This document shows positions 46,612-56,774 of a stretch of DNA of 64,000 nucleotides, one piece after another (within the stretch, counting starts at the first letter, position 1; every line of letters starts with the position of its first letter). The position numbers were made by a program, and so were the translations under genes. The DNA comes from Acaryochloris sp. CCMEE 5410 (GTDB lineage Bacteria; Cyanobacteriota; Cyanobacteriia; Thermosynechococcales; Thermosynechococcaceae): positions 434,001-498,000 of the forward strand of contig NZ_AFEJ02000002.1 in the NCBI RefSeq assembly GCF_000238775.2, written 5' to 3'. The notes under the pieces are model-generated. The model searched no databases, had not been told where the DNA came from, and saw only the letters and a list, made by a program, of their open reading frames with translations.

Positions 46612-47715
46612 ATGTTAAGCATGCGCTTACTAAGCACCAGTATTTTGTTGATTCTGGGGGTTGGAGTCATCATTCCTGAACAGGTAAACAGCCCGGTTCA
46701 CGCTGAGCCTATCGCCCAGGTCAATAAAGATCGCCAACTCTTTCAGCTATTTAAGAAAGGTAAAGAGTTAGTGGAGGCCAATGATTTAGATATGGCCTTG
46801 CAAGCGTATCGGCAAGCCACTCTTTTAGATACCAAAAACCCACGCATATTCTCAGCGATTGGCTATATTCAGGCTCAAAGAAAGGATTTTGCGAGATCAG
46901 TCGAAGCCTATAAAAAAGCGATCGCATTAGATGGCAAAAATGCCAATTTCCACTATGCCTTGGGGTATAGCTTGGGTAACTTGGGCCAAAATGACCAAGC
47001 TGCGGCAGCTTATCAAAAAGTAATTGAATTGGAACCCAAAAATGTTCGGGCCTATGAAGGCCTAGCGGTCATTTACAGTCGTCAACAGAAATATGACGAG
47101 GCCTTTCTAAACTTTCAAAAAGTCATCGAGATTAACCCCAAGAATGGTGGAGCCTACAACTCGATTGGCCTGATCCACTTAAAAAGGAATCAGGTAGAGC
47201 CCGCCGTTACCAATTTGGAAAAAGCCGCCACCCTCTCTCCCAAAAATGGCGAAATTCAGATGAATCTGGCTTTGGCCTATGCCGCCCAAGGTAAAACGGA
47301 AGAAGGATTAGCAGCCCTAGATAAAGCGGTCAAATTAGATCCAAGAAACCCTAAGGTCCATTTGCGGACGGGACAGCTATTGCAGAGCCAGGGCAACAAC
47401 GAGCGGGCTATAACAGCCTATAAACAGGCCTTGCGGCATGACAAGAATTTAGGGGCAGCCCACGAAGGTCTGGGGGATGTCTTGATGCAAAAAGGGGATG
47501 CATTAGGGGCTGTGGTTGCCTTTCGCCAAGCCACTAAGCTAGAAAAGCGCAACCCTAGCGCCTTTTATAAATTAGCCAAAGCGCTGATTGCCCGAAACCG
47601 CCATCGGGAAGCCATTCCTGAATTACGCAAGGCTCGCCAGCTATTTCAGCTTCAGCGCCAAGCCGATGGCGTTAAAAAAGTGGATGCCCTGTTGAAACAG
47701 TTATCGGTTAGTTAA
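46612..47715 (+). CDS. Secreted TPR-repeat protein
   Basis: 367 aa with a signal peptide (about 4-30, ending near VHA-EP) and then eight to nine tandem 34-residue tetratricopeptide repeats. Each has the A-x-x-x-Y/F-x-K-A-I and P-K-N pattern (e.g. DQAAAAYQKVIELEPKN). The start has a good ribosome site (aggaga) 5 bases ahead. It is probably a periplasmic scaffold for protein contacts; partners are unknown. It is convergent with the M16 peptidase, 15 bases apart. Confidence 0.9.
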   Translation: MLSMRLLSTSILLILGVGVIIPEQVNSPVHAEPIAQVNKDRQLFQLFKKGKELVEANDLDMALQAYRQATLLDTKNPRIFSAIGYIQAQRKDFARSVEAYKKAIALDGKNANFHYALGYSLGNLGQNDQAAAAYQKVIELEPKNVRAYEGLAVIYSRQQKYDEAFLNFQKVIEINPKNGGAYNSIGLIHLKRNQVEPAVTNLEKAATLSPKNGEIQMNLALAYAAQGKTEEGLAALDKAVKLDPRNPKVHLRTGQLLQSQGNNERAITAYKQALRHDKNLGAAHEGLGDVLMQKGDALGAVVAFRQATKLEKRNPSAFYKLAKALIARNRHREAIPELRKARQLFQLQRQADGVKKVDALLKQLSVS

Positions 47716-47730
47716 GATCGGTCTCTGGGA

Positions 47731-48987
47731 TTAAGATCCTGGCAGTACCGTTAACACTCGATAAGCAGTCGTAGAGAGATAGGTCTGAGCGGCCTGCTGC
47801 AAATCAGCTGGGGTCAGTTGCTGAATATGCTGTGGATATAGAAGACCTGCCTTTAGGTTATGGGCGATCGCATGATGGTATCCATACAAACCGGCGCGAC
47901 TAGACGGGCTTTCAGTACCAAATAGATGCTGATTCACCATTTGCCGTTTTCGTTTTTCTAACTCTGAAACAGGCAACCCTTCATCTTGGAGCTGCTGCAA
48001 ATGGCTGATAATTTCTGCTTCTACCCGCTTCAAATTCTCTGGCGGCACCTGGGCAGAGATCCAAAATAGCCCTTGCCAGACCTGGGTGAGGTTACTCACA
48101 GAAATACGCTCAACCCACTGTTTCTCTTCCCGCAGGGATTTGACTAAGCGGGAGTTTCGTCCCCCTCCTAAAATCTTGGCCAGGACATCTAAAGCATAGG
48201 TTTGAGAGAGCTGTTGAATACCGGGGACTCGCCATAGCAACACTAAACGAGCTTGAGTCAGTTTAGGATCGACTACCGTTTGCCGAGTAATTTCAACAAA
48301 AGACGGTTCGAGGGATTGGACCGGAGCCAGGGGAGGGGGGCGAGAAGGGGTGGCAAATTCTTGAGCTACGGTTTCAATCATCTGTTCTACGGGCAAATTC
48401 CCCACCACAACGGCAGTGATATTTTCGGGATGATACCAGGACCGATGATGGTCATACATTTGCTTCGGTGCCAGGGATTGAATCACCTCAGCAGGACCCA
48501 GGACAGGTCGCCGATAGGGCAATTGGGCATATCCCAAGGTCATGGCTTGGCGAAATAACCGACGGCGGACATTATCATCCGACCGTCGAATTTCTTCTAA
48601 AACAACCAGCCGTTCCCGCTCAAAGCTCTCGGCATCGAGACGAGCGTTGAGGGTCAGATCGATTTGCAGTGGTGCGATCGCATTAAAGTCCTGGGGAGCA
48701 ACGGTGATGTAAAAACAGGTATAGTCTTGGCTGGTGACGGCATTAGTGACACCGCCGCGGGCCTCAACTTGGCGTTCAAACTCGCCTTCAGGGAGCCGCT
48801 CTGTCCCTTTAAATACCATATGCTCCAAAAAATGAGCCATCCCATTGATGGCATCGTCCTCCACCGCCGAACCGGCATTGATCCACAAACTAAAGTTGAC
48901 CACATCCACGGGTAGATGTTCGGCAATAACCGTTAACCCTTCAGGAGTACGGTGGCAGGTGGGATGCAGTAAGGGGAGAGTTGCCAT
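47731..48987 (-). CDS. M16 family zinc peptidase
   Basis: 418 aa. The inverted zinc motif HxxEH is in GMAHFLEHMVFKGTERLP near residue 50, with a further Glu ligand about 75 residues on (LEEIRRSDDN). The C-terminal M16 domain carries the R/Y pair region (KRKRQMVNQHLFG then GLYGYHH). It resembles mitochondrial processing peptidase beta and bacterial PqqL/YmxG proteins. No signal peptide, so it is cytoplasmic. Single-gene context behind glyS on the same strand, 33 bases apart. Confidence 0.93.
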   Translation of the reverse strand: MATLPLLHPTCHRTPEGLTVIAEHLPVDVVNFSLWINAGSAVEDDAINGMAHFLEHMVFKGTERLPEGEFERQVEARGGVTNAVTSQDYTCFYITVAPQDFNAIAPLQIDLTLNARLDAESFERERLVVLEEIRRSDDNVRRRLFRQAMTLGYAQLPYRRPVLGPAEVIQSLAPKQMYDHHRSWYHPENITAVVVGNLPVEQMIETVAQEFATPSRPPPLAPVQSLEPSFVEITRQTVVDPKLTQARLVLLWRVPGIQQLSQTYALDVLAKILGGGRNSRLVKSLREEKQWVERISVSNLTQVWQGLFWISAQVPPENLKRVEAEIISHLQQLQDEGLPVSELEKRKRQMVNQHLFGTESPSSRAGLYGYHHAIAHNLKAGLLYPQHIQQLTPADLQQAAQTYLSTTAYRVLTVLPGS

Positions 48988-49020
48988 GGAGGCAAAGGCA
49001 CTGTGCGTTCGTCTTTAATT

Positions 49021-51159
49021 CTAGCTTTTGACAATCGCACCGAAGTCCCCGAGCACGAGGGCGTGATTGCGTAATAGACCTAGTAAATTTAAGCGATTCG
49101 CTCGCAAATCATCATCTTCTGCCATTACTAAGACACTATCGTCGCCATCAAAAAATTGGCTGACCGTCGGTGCAATTTTGGTTAAGCCTTGAACCAGCAT
49201 TTGATAGTCTCGCGAAGACTGGGCCGCTTGTGTTTGAGGTAAAAGGGTGAGTAAGCCATCATAAAAGGCCTGCTCAGATGACTGTTCAAACCGCTTTGGA
49301 TTAACTACTCCCTTTGGATCCAGGACATCTGAGGCTAGATCCCCTTTGGTGGCTAGGCGAGCAGCACGGTTGACGGTTTCATAGATCGTGTCCAAGGTGC
49401 CGTTGGTGCGAATTGTCTGCAGATACTGAGCGCGATCGCGTCCATCTAACACATCCACTAAGACTCGCTGAGTATGCTCGCCCTTTTCTCCTAACACTGC
49501 ATTAACCAAGTCATAGTCAATCGTCTGCTCATCTTGCAGGAGACTGCGTAAGCGTTGACCAAAGAAGTCTCGAAGCTGTTGGACATCGGGCTGAAACTTA
49601 GCAAAAGTCTGAGCAAAGGCAGCAGTCGTTTCGGTCAGGAGCTGATCTAGGTTGAGATCTAGATTGGCAGCCCAGACAATATTGAGAATGGCGTTGGCCG
49701 CGCGGCGCAGGGCAAAGGGGTCAGAAGACCCCGTCGGTATCATCCCTAGGCCAAAAATACTGACGAGGGTATCCAGGCGATCGGCAATACCAACAATTTG
49801 CCCCACCAGGGTCTGCGGAAGCTGGTCATTGGCCCCTTTGGGCAGGTAATGCTCGACGATAGCAGTGGCAATCTCGGTGGATTCACCACTTGCGATCGCA
49901 TATTTCTCCCCCATCACCCCCTGCAATTCGGGGAACTCGCCCACCATTTGGGTCACGAGATCCGCCTTACAAAGCTGGGCGGCCCGCTCGACTTGCTGAG
50001 TCATCTTCTGATCGAGCTTGAGTTGTTTTGCAACCCACAGGGCATTGGCCTGGATGCGATCCACCTTGGCGCGGACAGACCCCAAATCTTCTTGAAAGGT
50101 AACCGTCTCTAGCTTTGGTAAATACTCTGCTAAGGGCATAGCCTGGTCAGCTTTATAGAAGAACTGACCATCGGCTAATCGAGCCCGAATCACCCGTTCA
50201 TTGCCCGATGAAATAATGTCTGATTTGGCTGGATCGCCATTGGAAATAGTAATGAAGTGGGGCAATAGTTTCGCTCCCTTGGGGGCCTCCACCGGAAAAT
50301 AGCGCTGATGGCTGACCATTTCCGTCGTAATCACTTCAGCAGGCAGTTCCAGAAATTCCGACTCAAAGCCGCCCACCACAGCAGTGGGCCATTCCACTAA
50401 ATAGGTAACTTCCGTCAGCAGATCTGCAGAAATAACGGCTTTGCCTTTGACGGATTTTGCACAGGCTTGAATCTGCTCTTGAATTAAAGTTTGACGCTGG
50501 TCTGGATCCACCTGAACGGAGGCCTTTTCTAAGGTGGCCACATAGTCTTGGGGATGCTTAATGGTGACCGGATCAGGGTGCAGAACTCGGTGGCCGGAGG
50601 AAATGCGATCGCTAGATATCGTACCTGTTGAATTTTCCAATTTAATAGGTATGAGATGGTCGTCCAACAGGGAGACTAACCAGCGAATGGGGCGGGAAAA
50701 CTTTACTTCACCATCGCTCCAACGCATAAACCGCTTGCCTTCTAGGCTAAAAATCCAGGTGGGGATTAGGTCGGCTAAAACATCAACCGCCGGTTTACCC
50801 AGAGTCGTTTTCTGAACAAAAACAAATTCACCTTTTTCCGTATCGCGCAGCTCAAAATCTTTAATTTCGACCCCCTGTTTGCGGGCAAAACCTTCTGCTG
50901 CTTTGGTAGGTTCGCCATCCTTAAAGGCAGCTTTTGCTGGGGGACCTTTGACTTCGACCGTTTGGTCCGGCTGCTGGTCTGGCAAGCTTTCTGCCAATAT
51001 AGCCAGTCGTCGAGGTGTGCCGTAGACCTTCAGAGATTGGGGGGTGAGCAGATGTTCTTCTAGGCTGTTTGGGATTTGCGATCGCCATTGCTGAATCGCC
51101 GACTCCACAAAACTTGCGGGCAACTCTTCTGTACCCACTTCTAATAAAAACGTCGCCAT
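49021..51159 (-). CDS. glyS: Glycine--tRNA ligase beta subunit
   Basis: 712 aa from Met at 51159 ([17 protein letters not shown], the standard N-terminus). Features of the beta subunit of the alpha2-beta2 enzyme are clear: [37 protein letters not shown], and the C-terminal anticodon-binding DALR-like part. The alpha subunit glyQ is not in this window, so the two are unlinked here. It shares the strand with the M16 gene, 33 bases away. Confidence 0.96.
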   Translation of the reverse strand: MATFLLEVGTEELPASFVESAIQQWRSQIPNSLEEHLLTPQSLKVYGTPRRLAILAESLPDQQPDQTVEVKGPPAKAAFKDGEPTKAAEGFARKQGVEIKDFELRDTEKGEFVFVQKTTLGKPAVDVLADLIPTWIFSLEGKRFMRWSDGEVKFSRPIRWLVSLLDDHLIPIKLENSTGTISSDRISSGHRVLHPDPVTIKHPQDYVATLEKASVQVDPDQRQTLIQEQIQACAKSVKGKAVISADLLTEVTYLVEWPTAVVGGFESEFLELPAEVITTEMVSHQRYFPVEAPKGAKLLPHFITISNGDPAKSDIISSGNERVIRARLADGQFFYKADQAMPLAEYLPKLETVTFQEDLGSVRAKVDRIQANALWVAKQLKLDQKMTQQVERAAQLCKADLVTQMVGEFPELQGVMGEKYAIASGESTEIATAIVEHYLPKGANDQLPQTLVGQIVGIADRLDTLVSIFGLGMIPTGSSDPFALRRAANAILNIVWAANLDLNLDQLLTETTAAFAQTFAKFQPDVQQLRDFFGQRLRSLLQDEQTIDYDLVNAVLGEKGEHTQRVLVDVLDGRDRAQYLQTIRTNGTLDTIYETVNRAARLATKGDLASDVLDPKGVVNPKRFEQSSEQAFYDGLLTLLPQTQAAQSSRDYQMLVQGLTKIAPTVSQFFDGDDSVLVMAEDDDLRANRLNLLGLLRNHALVLGDFGAIVKS

Positions 51160-51361
51160 CACCGACCCCGCTGAAATATTGCCGAATATATGCAGACCAA
51201 AGGTTTGCTTACACAGTCTATCGTGGGTCTACAGCAAAATGGGAAGAGGTTTAGAGAGAACGTCCTCGTCCAATGATTAATCATCTCAACCAGAACAACT
51301 TCGATAGATCAGGACGACTTTGAACAATACAGATTCTGAATTCAAACAAGCATATTCCCCC

Positions 51362-51393
51362 TTGACCTTATACCCAGATACAAGGTTTATGAT
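51362..51393 (+). promoter_or_regulatory. MerR-type promoter of ars cassette
   Basis: -35 TTGACC (51362-51367) and -10 TATGAT (51388-51393) are 20 bp apart, the over-long spacing typical of MerR-controlled promoters. The spacer is filled by an imperfect dyad at 51365-51386 with outer arms ACCTT and AAGGT; 8 of 11 base pairs match. It lies 28 bases ahead of the regulator's ATG, so the regulator would control its own operon. Confidence 0.8.
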
Positions 51394-51421
51394 GCAGTCA
51401 GTGTAAATCCCTATCGCCATC

Positions 51422-51838
51422 ATGAATCGTGTTAGCGATGTTGCTCGCACCTTTGGCCTCAACCCCCAGACCCTCTACTACTATGAGCGGATTGGCCTCA
51501 TTCCTGCCCCTGGAAGGAATGACTCAGGCTATCGAGTCTTTAATGATCAAGATTTGGCCCGTTTATCCCTTATCGAGCGGGCCAAAACCTTAGGACTGAC
51601 CCTAGACGAGATTAAAGAGATCTTGCAATTACAAGCCGGGAATACCTTAACCTGCTGTGACATTCACGAACGGTTACGCAAAAAACTTGAGCAGATCGAA
51701 ATCAAAATTACTCAACTACAAGAACTGAAAGCAGAATTACTGCCTCTGATTCATCGATGTGAAGCGCAACTCAGCCAGCAGCAAATTCATACCGATTGCG
51801 GAGTCTTTGCTGAAGAAATATCCCTAGACAAAAGTTAG
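51422..51838 (+). CDS. MerR family metal(loid)-responsive regulator
   Basis: 138 aa. The winged-helix DNA-binding domain has VSDVARTFGLNPQTLYYYERIGLIPAP, followed by the RVFNDQDLARLSLIERAKTLGLTLDEIKEIL hinge and a long dimer helix. Candidate metal ligands are Cys78-Cys79, His82, Cys113 and Cys126, close to the layout in MerR and ZntR. It sits at the head of ACR3 and arsC under a promoter of MerR type. Arsenic genes are usually run by ArsR, so a MerR-type control is unusual; the inducer could be arsenite or antimonite (inference). Confidence 0.9.
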   Translation: MNRVSDVARTFGLNPQTLYYYERIGLIPAPGRNDSGYRVFNDQDLARLSLIERAKTLGLTLDEIKEILQLQAGNTLTCCDIHERLRKKLEQIEIKITQLQELKAELLPLIHRCEAQLSQQQIHTDCGVFAEEISLDKS

Positions 51839-51898
51839 ATCGTTTTTCGTGCTTAAAAATTTTCCAAGTTGAGCTATCTCTAGAACACTTCACTCGTC

Positions 51899-53050
51899 AT
51901 GACCACTCAAAAAACTCGATTTACCCCACCAGTCCAGGCAGGGGGACAGCTTAATGTCTTTGAACGCTACCTCACCCTTTGGGTCGGTCTATGCATTGGT
52001 GTGGGGATTCTTTTGGGACGCATTGCCCCCGGTATTGCAGTGGGCCTAAATGCGGCCAGTATTCACCAGGTCTCTATCCCCATTGCGGTGTGTCTCTTTT
52101 TTATGATGTATCCCATCATGGTCAAGATTGATTTTAGCCAAGCTCGCCGAGCAGCTCGCACCCCAAAACCAGTGCTATTAACCCTTGGCATCAATTGGCT
52201 CGTCAAACCTTTCACCATGGTTATATTTGCGCAGTTTTTTCTAGGACAGCTCTTTGCCCCACTCCTGCAAGGGACTGAAATTGTTCGCGGGAGTGATATT
52301 ACCTTGGCCAATTCCTACATTGCTGGCGCTATTTTATTAGGAATTGCCCCCTGCACAGCCATGGTCTTGATGTGGGGATATCTGTCTTACAGCAATCAGG
52401 GACATACCTTAGTAATGGTTGCCGTCAATTCTCTAGCCATGCTTTTTTTGTACGCCCCATTGGGGCGCTGGCTATTAGCGGCCAATGATTTAGACGTGCC
52501 TTGGCAGACCATCGTGCTGTCTGTATTGATCTATGTCGGCTTACCTTTAATCGCGGGCATGAGTTCTCGGCACTGGATTCTGAAGCACAAAGGTCAACAG
52601 TGGTTCGAACAAGTTTTTCTAAAAAGACTCAGTCCCATGGCTGTGATTGCCCTTTTGGTGACCTTGGTGCTATTGTTCGCCCTCAAAGGGGAATTAATCG
52701 TGAACAACCCGCTACATATTGTTCTGATTGCAGTTCCACTCTTTTTACAAACGAACTTTATCTTTCTCATAACCTATGTCATCGCTCAAAAGATGGGATT
52801 GACCTATGAGGATGCAGCCCCAGCAGCGCTGATTGGAGCCAGCAACCACTTTGAAGTCGCCATTGCCACGGCGGTAATGCTGTTCGGATTGAATTCGGGG
52901 GCAGCCCTGGCCACAGTGGTTGGGGTTCTGATTGAAGTACCCGTTATGCTGGCACTGGTTGAGGTCTGTAAACGCACGGCTTTTTGGTTCCCCAGAGATC
53001 CTGAAAAAGCGACGCTTTTAGATCCTCGTTGTTCTCGTCCTTTGGCTTAA
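51899..53050 (+). CDS. Arsenite efflux transporter, ACR3 family
   Basis: 383 aa, ten membrane helices, BASS-superfamily fold. The conserved Cys152 in [13 protein letters not shown] is essential for arsenite transport in characterised ACR3 proteins (family knowledge). The paired Asn/Glu motif [12 protein letters not shown] is present near residue 315. It exports As(III) with proton exchange. It sits 61 bases after the MerR-type regulator and 20 before arsC, in one operon. Confidence 0.95.
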   Translation: MTTQKTRFTPPVQAGGQLNVFERYLTLWVGLCIGVGILLGRIAPGIAVGLNAASIHQVSIPIAVCLFFMMYPIMVKIDFSQARRAARTPKPVLLTLGINWLVKPFTMVIFAQFFLGQLFAPLLQGTEIVRGSDITLANSYIAGAILLGIAPCTAMVLMWGYLSYSNQGHTLVMVAVNSLAMLFLYAPLGRWLLAANDLDVPWQTIVLSVLIYVGLPLIAGMSSRHWILKHKGQQWFEQVFLKRLSPMAVIALLVTLVLLFALKGELIVNNPLHIVLIAVPLFLQTNFIFLITYVIAQKMGLTYEDAAPAALIGASNHFEVAIATAVMLFGLNSGAALATVVGVLIEVPVMLALVEVCKRTAFWFPRDPEKATLLDPRCSRPLA

Positions 53051-53072
53051 TCCAAATTCCTGGGAGTAAATG

Positions 53073-53471
53073 ATGAAACGCATCATGTTTGTTTGTAAGC
53101 ATAATTCTCGCCGATCCCATATGGCTGAGGGTTATGCTCGATCAATGGTAGGGGACAAGCTAGAAGTGGCTAGTGCGGGGTTAGAAGCGAGCCAAGTCGA
53201 TCCTCTTACCATTCAAGTGATGGAAGAAGTGGGCATCGACATTAGCAATCACACCTCTAACGCCTTAGCTGAATTTAAGCCAGAGGATTTTGAGGCCGTT
53301 ATTTCTTTATGCGGTTGTGGTGTGAATCTACCCGAGGCGTGGGTAGCTCGGCCAATATTTGCAGATTGGCAACTAGACGATCCAGCGGGTCAATCGATTG
53401 ACGTATTTCGCACCATCCGCGATCAAGTCAGGCAGCATGTCAAAACATTAGTCGAGACTGTCAGCCCCTAA
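53073..53471 (+). CDS. arsC: Arsenate reductase, glutaredoxin-dependent type
   Basis: 132 aa from ATG 53073 (an ATG directly before at 53070 is also possible). A low-molecular-weight phosphatase-like P-loop CKHNSRRS near the N-terminus supplies Cys8 and Arg14. Counting from 53073, the two other cysteines fall at 80 and 82 (CGC). These are exactly the positions of the catalytic triad in Synechocystis ArsC, so the glutathione/glutaredoxin mechanism is likely. It reduces arsenate to arsenite for the ACR3 pump upstream. Last gene of the ars operon. Confidence 0.94.
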   Translation: MKRIMFVCKHNSRRSHMAEGYARSMVGDKLEVASAGLEASQVDPLTIQVMEEVGIDISNHTSNALAEFKPEDFEAVISLCGCGVNLPEAWVARPIFADWQLDDPAGQSIDVFRTIRDQVRQHVKTLVETVSP

Positions 53472-53707
53472 GGACGAATCATCTCCTGATCTAGTCATGG
53501 CCTAGAGCCCGTCATGGCTTAGAAATAGTTATCTAGTCATCTGTAGTTAGGGCTGCTATTCTACCCATTACTAGCCATCACCCTTAAGTTTGTGATAATC
53601 TCACCTGACTCACCATTTGCGAGCCTACCGTAAGCATAGGCCAGTTCGCGGTTTAAGTTTGATGGCAAACCCCCAACTTCGGCGATTTTTGGAGTGACGG
53701 TCCCTCT

Positions 53708-55504
53708 ATGGAGCCAATTTTTCAGACCCTTTTGGTGACAGGACTGACATTACTCTGTTTTGTATTTGAATGGTTACCTCCAGATCTGACGGCAATCTGC
53801 GTTATGGTCGTCCTCATGCTGCTGGGACTCGTCACCACAGCAGAAGGGTTATCAGGATTCAGTAATCCCGCCACCATCACTGTAATGGCCATGTTTATTC
53901 TTAGTTCGGGAATTGCCCGAACTGGAGCCATTCAAATGGCCAGTGAGTTTCTGCTCAAATGGGGAGGCAAACGCCCCGCCCGACACATGCTGATCATGGG
54001 GGCTGTCATCGGGCCATTTACAGCCATCATTAACAATGTCGCGATTGTCTCCGTTTTTCTACCCGTTGTCGAAGATTGGAGTCGCCAACGCCGCATTCCA
54101 GTATCCAAATTGATGATTCCCCTGTCTTACATCACCATTTTGGGGGGCATGATTACCGTTCTGGGCACCTCTACCAGCGTATTGGCCAGTGGCTTATCGT
54201 CTGACCTAGGCTTAGGCTCTTTTGATATTTTCCAATTTACGGCCCTGAGTTTATGTACGTTTATCGCTGGGCTCGTGTATATGGCTACGATTGGTCATCG
54301 CTTGTTACCCAATCGGAAGACCTCTTCCAGTCTGAGTCAAGGGTATGGCCTGAAGGACTATGTCAGTGAAGTGGTGATTACCCCTCAGTCAAGTTTGGTG
54401 GGGCAAACCGTTCAGTCGAGTCTGATCCAGCGCATCTATGACGTTGACATTTTGGAGCTGATCCATGATGACAACCATTTTCCACAGCCCCTAGCGGACA
54501 AATCCCTGTCAGCTGGCGATATTTTGCTCGTGCGCGGAGGACGGGAAGATCTGTTGAAAATTCGGGATGGCCAAGGTTTGGAAATTCTGCCAGATGTGCA
54601 ATTTGGCCAAAAATCCTGGCAAGCGGATTTAAGTGCTGAAGAAGGGGCAGCTGAAGCCATGGTACTGGCGGATTCCAACCTGATTGGTTCGACCCTTAAA
54701 GATTTACGGTTTCGCCAACGTTACAACTGCACAGTATTGGCGATTCGACGGGGGCAAGAGTTAGTTCGAGACCGGTTAGGAAAAGTACGACTCCGATTTG
54801 GTGACTTGCTATTGGTGCAAGGACCGAAGCAAAGTTTAGTGGGTTTACAGACCAGCAAAGACCTATTGGTTATGGAACAGCGGGATGTTGAGAACCTGCG
54901 CCGGGACAAAGCATGGATTGCGATCGCAATTGGTCTCCTGGTCGTGGGAGTCGCTGGCACCAAACGGTTCTCCATTGCCGTCACGGCCTTAGCTGGGGTG
55001 ATGCTAATGGTCTTGACGGGCTGTCTAAAACCAGGTGAACTCTATCGAGCGGTTCGTTGGGATGTGGTCTTCCTGCTTGCGGGCTTATTCCCCTTAGGCA
55101 TTGCCATGAAAAAGTCTGGCGCGACCCAACTACTAGCGGATCAATTAATTTCGATGGGCGGACAATTATCCGGCTATTGGCTGCTCACGCTGTTTTTTGT
55201 CCTCACGGCGTTGCTGACGGAGATTCTCTCTAACAACGCCACGGTTATTTTATTGTTGCCCGTGGCGGTCCAAGTTGCCCAAGAACTCGGCTATAACCCC
55301 TTTGCCTTTATGTTTGTCGTCACGTTTGCAGCCTCGAACAGCTTTATGACCCCGATTGGTTATCAAACCAACACAATGGTCTACGGAACGGGAGGGTATC
55401 GCTTCCTCGATTTTCTGCGAGTGGGCGGTCCCTTAAGTCTACTCATGGCGCTCATTACCCCACCACTGATTATTCTGCTCTATGGTTTACAGCCTCTTTC
55501 CTGA
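53708..55504 (+). CDS. SLC13-type permease with TrkA-C domains
   Basis: 598 aa. An N-terminal and a C-terminal membrane block of the divalent anion:sodium symporter/citrate transporter type flank a soluble insert. The insert (about 215-400) holds two TrkA_C (RCK-C) domains (e.g. VVITPQSSLVGQTVQSS). Conserved NNVAIVSVFLPV and NNATVILLLPVAV loops match the SNT-like motifs. Substrates in this family include sulfate, citrate and other anions. It starts 237 bases after arsC and is probably separate. Ends near the convergent WG gene. Confidence 0.88.
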   Translation: MEPIFQTLLVTGLTLLCFVFEWLPPDLTAICVMVVLMLLGLVTTAEGLSGFSNPATITVMAMFILSSGIARTGAIQMASEFLLKWGGKRPARHMLIMGAVIGPFTAIINNVAIVSVFLPVVEDWSRQRRIPVSKLMIPLSYITILGGMITVLGTSTSVLASGLSSDLGLGSFDIFQFTALSLCTFIAGLVYMATIGHRLLPNRKTSSSLSQGYGLKDYVSEVVITPQSSLVGQTVQSSLIQRIYDVDILELIHDDNHFPQPLADKSLSAGDILLVRGGREDLLKIRDGQGLEILPDVQFGQKSWQADLSAEEGAAEAMVLADSNLIGSTLKDLRFRQRYNCTVLAIRRGQELVRDRLGKVRLRFGDLLLVQGPKQSLVGLQTSKDLLVMEQRDVENLRRDKAWIAIAIGLLVVGVAGTKRFSIAVTALAGVMLMVLTGCLKPGELYRAVRWDVVFLLAGLFPLGIAMKKSGATQLLADQLISMGGQLSGYWLLTLFFVLTALLTEILSNNATVILLLPVAVQVAQELGYNPFAFMFVVTFAASNSFMTPIGYQTNTMVYGTGGYRFLDFLRVGGPLSLLMALITPPLIILLYGLQPLS

Positions 55505-55531
55505 GTTCAGGCGTATATCCATACTTGGCGT

Positions 55532-56554
55532 TCAAGGGCTTTGCCATACAATTTGGCCCTCAGGATTAACATATCCCTCGCGGCCTCCCGTTTTAATGAA
55601 AGCTAATCCCTGCTTAAAGTTGCTCGCTTCATCAAATCGAGGGGAAATCACAAACGCCCCAGCCTTATTGATATAGCCCTGCTTGTTGCTGACAGTGACC
55701 CAGGCCTTGCCTTCAGAGAAAGAGCCTGCTCGATCAAACTTAGGGGCAATCACGATTTTTCCGGCTTTATTGACAAACCCATATTTAAGGCCAATGCGAA
55801 CTAGTCCTAAGCCCTCGCTAAACGCCCAGGCCCGGTCAAACTGGGCTACATGGGCAAATTGGCCATTCGGTTGGATATAACGCCATTTTTGATTGGTTTC
55901 CACTGCTGCTAGTCCCTCTCGAAAAGGAGTGGCTTCATAAAACTGGGGAGCAATAACAGCTTGTCCCGTTTTATTGATAAACCCAACCCGACCATTGCTT
56001 TGAACTTTAGCAAGACCATTGGAAAAATCGTGAGCCAGATTATATTGCGCTGGTATCACCACCTTCCCCTGACGGTTTATAAAGCCATATTTTTTACCGA
56101 TTAAGACCCGCGCCATCCCTTCTGAGAACGGTCCCACCAAAAAGAATTGGGGTTTAATCACCCATTGGCCCGAAGCATTAATATAGCCCAGCTGATCGTT
56201 GATCATGACAGCAGCCAAGCCTTCAGAAAAATCTTCTGCCAACTCAAATTGGGGCTTAATCACCCATTGGCCCTGAGGGTTGACATAGCCGTATTTTTCG
56301 CCAAGCTGAGCCACCGCTAGCCCCTCAGAAAAAGCATGGCTATCGTCATACTGAGGCGACACCACAATTTGGCCCGAGCGGTTGATAAACCCCAGCTTGT
56401 CATTCTGACGGATCTGAAACAAGGGATTGCCCTGGGCGGGTTGAGACGATTGGGGAGAAGACGCCGGTTGGCCCTGAGCCAGAAGGGAAGGGCAGCCACT
56501 GGCGATTGCTAATCCCAGACCCACAATCGACAAACGACGGAAAAGATAAGTCAT
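55532..56554 (-). CDS. Secreted WG-repeat (KWG) protein
   Basis: 340 aa with a signal peptide (about 1-26; possible lipobox LAIASGC). About ten WG-like repeats follow, each with a core such as YGFINRQGKVVI or GYVNPQGQWVIKP and the FSEGLA/FREGLA spacer. WG repeats form beta-rich folds common in unannotated bacterial surface proteins. Function unknown; binding is more likely than catalysis. Single gene. Confidence 0.85.
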   Translation of the reverse strand: MTYLFRRLSIVGLGLAIASGCPSLLAQGQPASSPQSSQPAQGNPLFQIRQNDKLGFINRSGQIVVSPQYDDSHAFSEGLAVAQLGEKYGYVNPQGQWVIKPQFELAEDFSEGLAAVMINDQLGYINASGQWVIKPQFFLVGPFSEGMARVLIGKKYGFINRQGKVVIPAQYNLAHDFSNGLAKVQSNGRVGFINKTGQAVIAPQFYEATPFREGLAAVETNQKWRYIQPNGQFAHVAQFDRAWAFSEGLGLVRIGLKYGFVNKAGKIVIAPKFDRAGSFSEGKAWVTVSNKQGYINKAGAFVISPRFDEASNFKQGLAFIKTGGREGYVNPEGQIVWQSP

Positions 56555-56774
56555 AGTGAAATAGAGATGAAACCCAATAATGGCAGTGAACAGTTAATTA
56601 TTGAAATTCAGTCCTAGAAAGAGAACCCAATCACGTCTGGAAACTGCAAATCTACACATTTTTATACAGTCACCGGGTATTTAGAACGTTTGACGTCTAA
56701 CTGAGGGAAATAGTTGCTCGATTATCCTTCATAAACAAGGTACGGTAGAGGTCAACATCCCATATGGAAAATTG

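Noticed and set aside
53496-53540. GTCATGGC(C/T)TAGA copied twice after arsC
   Set aside because: Two short imperfect copies only; too little to call a repeat element or CRISPR.
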